From NCBI GenBank assembly GCA_045605445.1, contig JAZUPZ010000021.1, positions 38,666 to 102,665 on the forward strand: a stretch of 64,000 bases of DNA, read 5' to 3'. A program made the position numbers and the translations under genes. This document shows positions 61,116 through 64,000 of this stretch, piece after piece; the stretch's first letter is position 1, and each line of letters begins with the position of its first letter. The DNA comes from CAZMHL01 sp045605445 (GTDB lineage Bacteria; Bacillota; Clostridia; RGIG6154). A model generated the notes under the pieces. The model was given only the letters and a program-made list of their open reading frames with translations. It made no database searches and was not told the origin of the DNA.

Positions 61116-61122
61116 ACAATAT

Positions 61123-61148
61123 CAGCAAGCATTCAATTATGCTTGCTG
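61123..61148. repeat. Inverted repeat between asp23 and ftsW-type gene
   Basis: CAGCAAGCAT, 6-nt loop, ATGCTTGCTG. No T-run follows, so it is not a standard terminator; mRNA stability or attenuation are possibilities. Confidence 0.4.
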
Positions 61149-61168
61149 TAATGCTTTGTGGTGATTTT

Positions 61169-62416
61169 ATGAAATTGTTAAATCTTAAACGTCCTTTTCT
61201 TATGGTGGTTCTTATAAATCTGCTTGGATTTGGAGTTCTTGCTTTGTACTCGGGTGCTTTTGATAAAAATGTTCTGTACTTAGGGGTAACTGTTACGGTT
61301 ATCCTTGGCGTTTCTTATCTTGGCATTTGTAAAATGAGCGTTTGCGATGTTTATATTTTTTTGATTGTAAGTATGCTTTTTTCAATAGGAGAAGTAATGC
61401 TTTACAGGCTCGATTCAATGTATGGTGAAAGGCAGTTTATCTGGCTTTGTGTTTCTCTTATAGGCTTTTTTGCCGTTTATATTTTCGTACTAAAGACAGA
61501 TATACTTGCAAAGCTTCATTATACTTATTTTGCGATTGCTATCATACTTTTTCTTGTAACTTTGATTTTCGGGACTGTTTCAGGAGGTGCTAAAAATTGG
61601 ATAATAATTAAAGGCTTCAGTATTCAACCTTCTGAAATTATTAAGCTGCTTATAATATTTACTATGGCAGACAGATATACTTACCCGGAAAAATACAGAT
61701 ATAAAAACCTTAATGAGGATGTTGTGCTTAGTATTCTTGTATACACTGTTCTTGGATTTCTGGTTCTGCAAAGAGAGTGGGGAACTGCTGTTCTGATTTT
61801 TTTGGTACATATTTCAATGATGTATATATATAGCGGCAAATTTAAAGTTATGTTTGCAAACGTAGCTATGGCAACTGTTGGGGGTGCCCTTGGAGTTAAG
61901 TTTGTATCTCATATTCAACAAAGAATAGATGTGTGGCTTGACCCCTGGACTGATATTGCCGGAAAAGGGTATCAGATTACTCAGTCGTTGTTTGCAATTG
62001 GCGCAGGAGGTTTTTTCGGTACAGGAATTGGTCTTGGCAGTCCGGAATACATCCCAAAAGTTCACTCCGATTTCATTTTTTCGGCTATTTGTGAAGAGTT
62101 TGGTGTTCTTGGAGGGGTAGCGGTTATAATGCTGTATTTTATGCTTGTTTACCGAGGAATAAGGATTGCTATGCAAATTGAAAATATATTTTACAAATGT
62201 ATAGCATCAGGGATAAGCATAATGTTTGGCTTTCAGTCCTTCATTATTCTTGGTGGAGTTACAAAATTTATTCCGCTGACGGGAATTACTTTACCTTTTA
62301 TAAGTTACGGTGGAAGCTCTCTTGCGATAAGTTTTTTTGCTATTGCGGTTATTGAAGCTGCAGCAAACAAGCTAGCAGCTCCGGTTAAGGAGGCGAATAA
62401 ATTTGAAGAAGAGTAA
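61169..62416 (+). CDS. FtsW/RodA/SpoVE family peptidoglycan glycosyltransferase
   Basis: 415 aa SEDS protein with about ten membrane helices. GGAKNWIIIKGFSIQPSEIIKL, LQREWGTAVLIF (catalytic Asp is replaced locally by the REWG form, while PEYIPKVHSDFIF keeps the conserved Asp), and PLTGITLPFISYGGSS at the end. Polymerises glycan strands with a partner PBP, here the following gene. ATG 61169 follows TGGTGAT. Whether it serves division, elongation or spores is open. Confidence 0.9.
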   Translation: MKLLNLKRPFLMVVLINLLGFGVLALYSGAFDKNVLYLGVTVTVILGVSYLGICKMSVCDVYIFLIVSMLFSIGEVMLYRLDSMYGERQFIWLCVSLIGFFAVYIFVLKTDILAKLHYTYFAIAIILFLVTLIFGTVSGGAKNWIIIKGFSIQPSEIIKLLIIFTMADRYTYPEKYRYKNLNEDVVLSILVYTVLGFLVLQREWGTAVLIFLVHISMMYIYSGKFKVMFANVAMATVGGALGVKFVSHIQQRIDVWLDPWTDIAGKGYQITQSLFAIGAGGFFGTGIGLGSPEYIPKVHSDFIFSAICEEFGVLGGVAVIMLYFMLVYRGIRIAMQIENIFYKCIASGISIMFGFQSFIILGGVTKFIPLTGITLPFISYGGSSLAISFFAIAVIEAAANKLAAPVKEANKFEEE

Positions 62417-63836
62417 TCTGGATAGGCAAAGTGTGCAATATAAAGATGGGACAAGACTTTTGCAGGTTCTTGTTTTAATAGGTATACTTCTGCTTACCTT
62501 GGTAGCATATCTTACTTATCTTGAAGTTTTTGCAAAAGAAGAGTATATAAATAACTCATTCAATCAAAGACAATGGAAGCAGGAAGAAAACACTTTGAGA
62601 GGCGATGTGATAGACAGGAACGGTATAGTTCTGGCTTCAAGCTATAAAAATGAAGAGTTGCAGACGAGAAAGTATGAATACGGTGGAATTTATACTCATA
62701 CTATTGGATATAATTCAAAAATTTACGGTAAATCACAGATTGAACTAATCTATAATAAAAATCTTGCCGGACTTACAGAGTTTTCGAAGATTACCGATGC
62801 TCTTGAAGGAGAAAAAAAGGGGGACACTGTTCACCTTACTATTTCAAACGAACTCCAAAAGAAAGCATACGAAATGCTTGGAAAACGAGCGGGAGCAGTT
62901 GTTGCGCTGGATGCCAAAACAGGAGAGGTACTTTGTATGGCAAGTACGCCTACATTTAATCCTGAAAGTGACAGCCTCAGTAAAAATTGGGAAATGTTGA
63001 ACAACAGAACTGATTCTCCTTTTGTGAACAGGGCTACTAACGGATTATATGCTCCCGGTTCTGTTTTCAAAACAGTAATGCTTTGCGCAGCCCTTGATAA
63101 CGGAATGGCTGACTTTGAAATTGATGATCAGGGAACTGTTCAGGTTGGAGGCAGAAAGTACAAAAATACAAAGTCAAAAGCTTATGGAAAAATAAATTTA
63201 AAAAGAGCTTACGCAGTATCAAGTAATGTTGCATTTATTACCATTGGTCAGGAACTTGGAGATGACATTGTCACCCAATATGTCAAGAAGTTTAGAATAG
63301 GGGAAAAAATAAAATTTGATATTCCGTTGGCTACATCAAAATTTGATTATGATGGGAATATATATGCAACTGACCTTGCTCAGGTTTCAATAGGTCAGGG
63401 GAAACTTCAGGTTACTCCGCTTCAGATGGCGCTAATGGTGTCAACTATTGCTAATGAAGGGGTTATGAAGAAACCTTATCTCGTGCAAAAGGTAGTAAAT
63501 TCATCGGGGATTTCCGTTATTAACGGAAAATCGGAAAATCTCGGCAGATCAGTATCCACTGCTACAGCAAAAAAAGTAAAAGAGTTTATGGTTGAAACAG
63601 TTGTTAACGGAACTGCCGGTAATGCGGCAGTTCCCGGACTTGAAGTGGGAGGAAAAACGGGAACAGCAGAAAACGAAAGAGAAAATCAGGAGCACGCCTG
63701 GTTTGTTGGATATGCGGAAAAAGATGACAAAAAAATTGCAATTGCAGTAATAATAGAATATGACGGTGGCACCGGTGGCGGAATTGCCGCTCCGGTAGCA
63801 AGAGAAATATTTAAAATCTGGAGAGATCAGCAATAA
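62403..63836 (+). CDS. Class B penicillin-binding protein (short PbpA type)
   Basis: 477 aa transpeptidase. Membrane helix at about 20-42, a reduced N-terminal domain with ENTLRGDVIDRNG, then the catalytic domain: S220-V-F-K223 (APGSVFKT), S273-x-N275 (VSSNVA), K418-T-G420 (GGKTGTAE). Starts TTG 62403 after AAGGAGG, overlapping the SEDS gene by 14 nt, so the two likely act as a pair in wall synthesis. An IS3 element begins 21 bp behind the stop. Confidence 0.94.
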   Translation: MKKSNLDRQSVQYKDGTRLLQVLVLIGILLLTLVAYLTYLEVFAKEEYINNSFNQRQWKQEENTLRGDVIDRNGIVLASSYKNEELQTRKYEYGGIYTHTIGYNSKIYGKSQIELIYNKNLAGLTEFSKITDALEGEKKGDTVHLTISNELQKKAYEMLGKRAGAVVALDAKTGEVLCMASTPTFNPESDSLSKNWEMLNNRTDSPFVNRATNGLYAPGSVFKTVMLCAALDNGMADFEIDDQGTVQVGGRKYKNTKSKAYGKINLKRAYAVSSNVAFITIGQELGDDIVTQYVKKFRIGEKIKFDIPLATSKFDYDGNIYATDLAQVSIGQGKLQVTPLQMALMVSTIANEGVMKKPYLVQKVVNSSGISVINGKSENLGRSVSTATAKKVKEFMVETVVNGTAGNAAVPGLEVGGKTGTAENERENQEHAWFVGYAEKDDKKIAIAVIIEYDGGTGGGIAAPVAREIFKIWRDQQ

Positions 63837-63857
63837 AAAAAGAATCCCGAAATGAAG

Positions 63858-64000
63858 TGAACCCCAAAGTTTAGACAAAATTTAATATTAAAATGTTTGT
63901 GGATGAGTTCGGTATTGCACCGGACTCATTCCGTTTAATTTAAGAGATATTCTCTCATTGTTGTAGTAATGTATGTACTCTTCCAGCTTCTCAATGAATC
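63858..64000 (-). mobile_element. IS3-family insertion sequence, one end
   Basis: The terminal repeat-like end TGAACCCCAAAGTTTAGACA (63858-63877) resembles IS3/IS150-group ends, followed inwards by the tail of the transposase gene. The element continues beyond the window. Target duplication cannot be checked. Confidence 0.8.
63888..64000 (-). CDS. IS3-family transposase OrfB, C-terminal end only
   Basis: Reverse-strand frame entering at the window end and stopping at TAA (63890-63888). The visible 36 residues include IHYYNNERISLKLNGMSPVQY, the usual integrase-core C-terminus of IS3/IS150 OrfB. Cut by the window edge; whether the element is intact is unknown. Confidence 0.9.
   Translation of the reverse strand, partial: FIEKLEEYIHYYNNERISLKLNGMSPVQYRTHPQTF

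Noticed and set aside
61123..61148. Hairpin after asp23 as rho-independent terminator
   Set aside because: No T-tract follows; the next bases are TAATGCTTTG.
1..64000. CRISPR arrays, tRNA or rRNA genes, prophage
   Set aside because: No regularly spaced direct repeats, no cloverleaf-like CCA ends with TTCGA loops, no rRNA motifs and no phage structural genes were seen on reading.

Overview
The window is a dense, AT-rich chromosomal stretch from an endospore-forming member of the Bacillota, most likely class Clostridia and plausibly a gut organism. Spore formation is supported by sigma-H, a complete spoIIIAA-AH operon, a YaaT/RicT (PSP1) protein, a YlmC/YmxH-type protein and an FtsW/SpoVE-type protein paired with a class B PBP. 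Most promoters read as plain sigma-A boxes with 17-bp spacers. Many genes overlap by 1-4 nt or abut as TAA-ATG. No tRNA, rRNA or CRISPR array was seen.

Layout. 1-8.9 kb: the 3' end of an L-fucose mutarotase gene, then ABM protein-polA-coaE-lytic transglycosylase, then deoR with a degenerate rhamnosidase-like protein, an M18 aminopeptidase and a 43-aa ORF. 8.9-14.9 kb: an NSS symporter, a reverse-strand fucokinase/GDP-fucose pyrophosphorylase (Fkp) divergent from an NTP_transf_5 protein, and a 77-aa protein. 15-24.5 kb: secA-prfB-prfA-membrane protein-sigH-yaiI-DUF624-alaX in one tightly packed run. 24.5-28.1 kb: a peptide-binding lipoprotein and ymdB on the reverse strand, back to back with infC-rpmI-rplT behind an L20-type leader.

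28.1-38 kb: a promoter-driven orphan RNA or micro-ORF, uxaB-uxaA-uxaC (hexuronate breakdown), a hairpin-rich spacer, a Nudix hydrolase, and a six-gene operon (aldose epimerase, uridine-kinase-like kinase, sugar nucleotidyltransferase, three ester hydrolases). With the uxa genes and the fucose genes this suggests use of pectin-like and fucosylated glycans. 38-45 kb: rRNA methyltransferase-ecfA1-ecfA2-ecfT-truA-DUF5711-like-rho, then a YlmC/YmxH protein. 45-52.8 kb (reverse): holB-yaaT, a 56-aa ferredoxin, then yabB-rsmI-membrane protein-recD2-comFC-queG. 52.9-63.8 kb: pcrA, a methyltransferase, csp, spoIIIAA-AH, asp23, ftsW-type and pbp genes. The window ends in an IS3-family element.

The best leads are: prfB uses a +1 frameshift cassette whose in-frame stop is TAA rather than the usual TGA, and it sits directly upstream of prfA; a short promoter-driven orphan transcript follows rplT; a 269-bp hairpin array is bounded by near-identical terminator copies; a perfect 23-bp palindrome lies between the divergent fkp and NTP_transf_5 promoters; and the six-gene sugar/esterase operon looks like an uncharacterised sugar-activation pathway.
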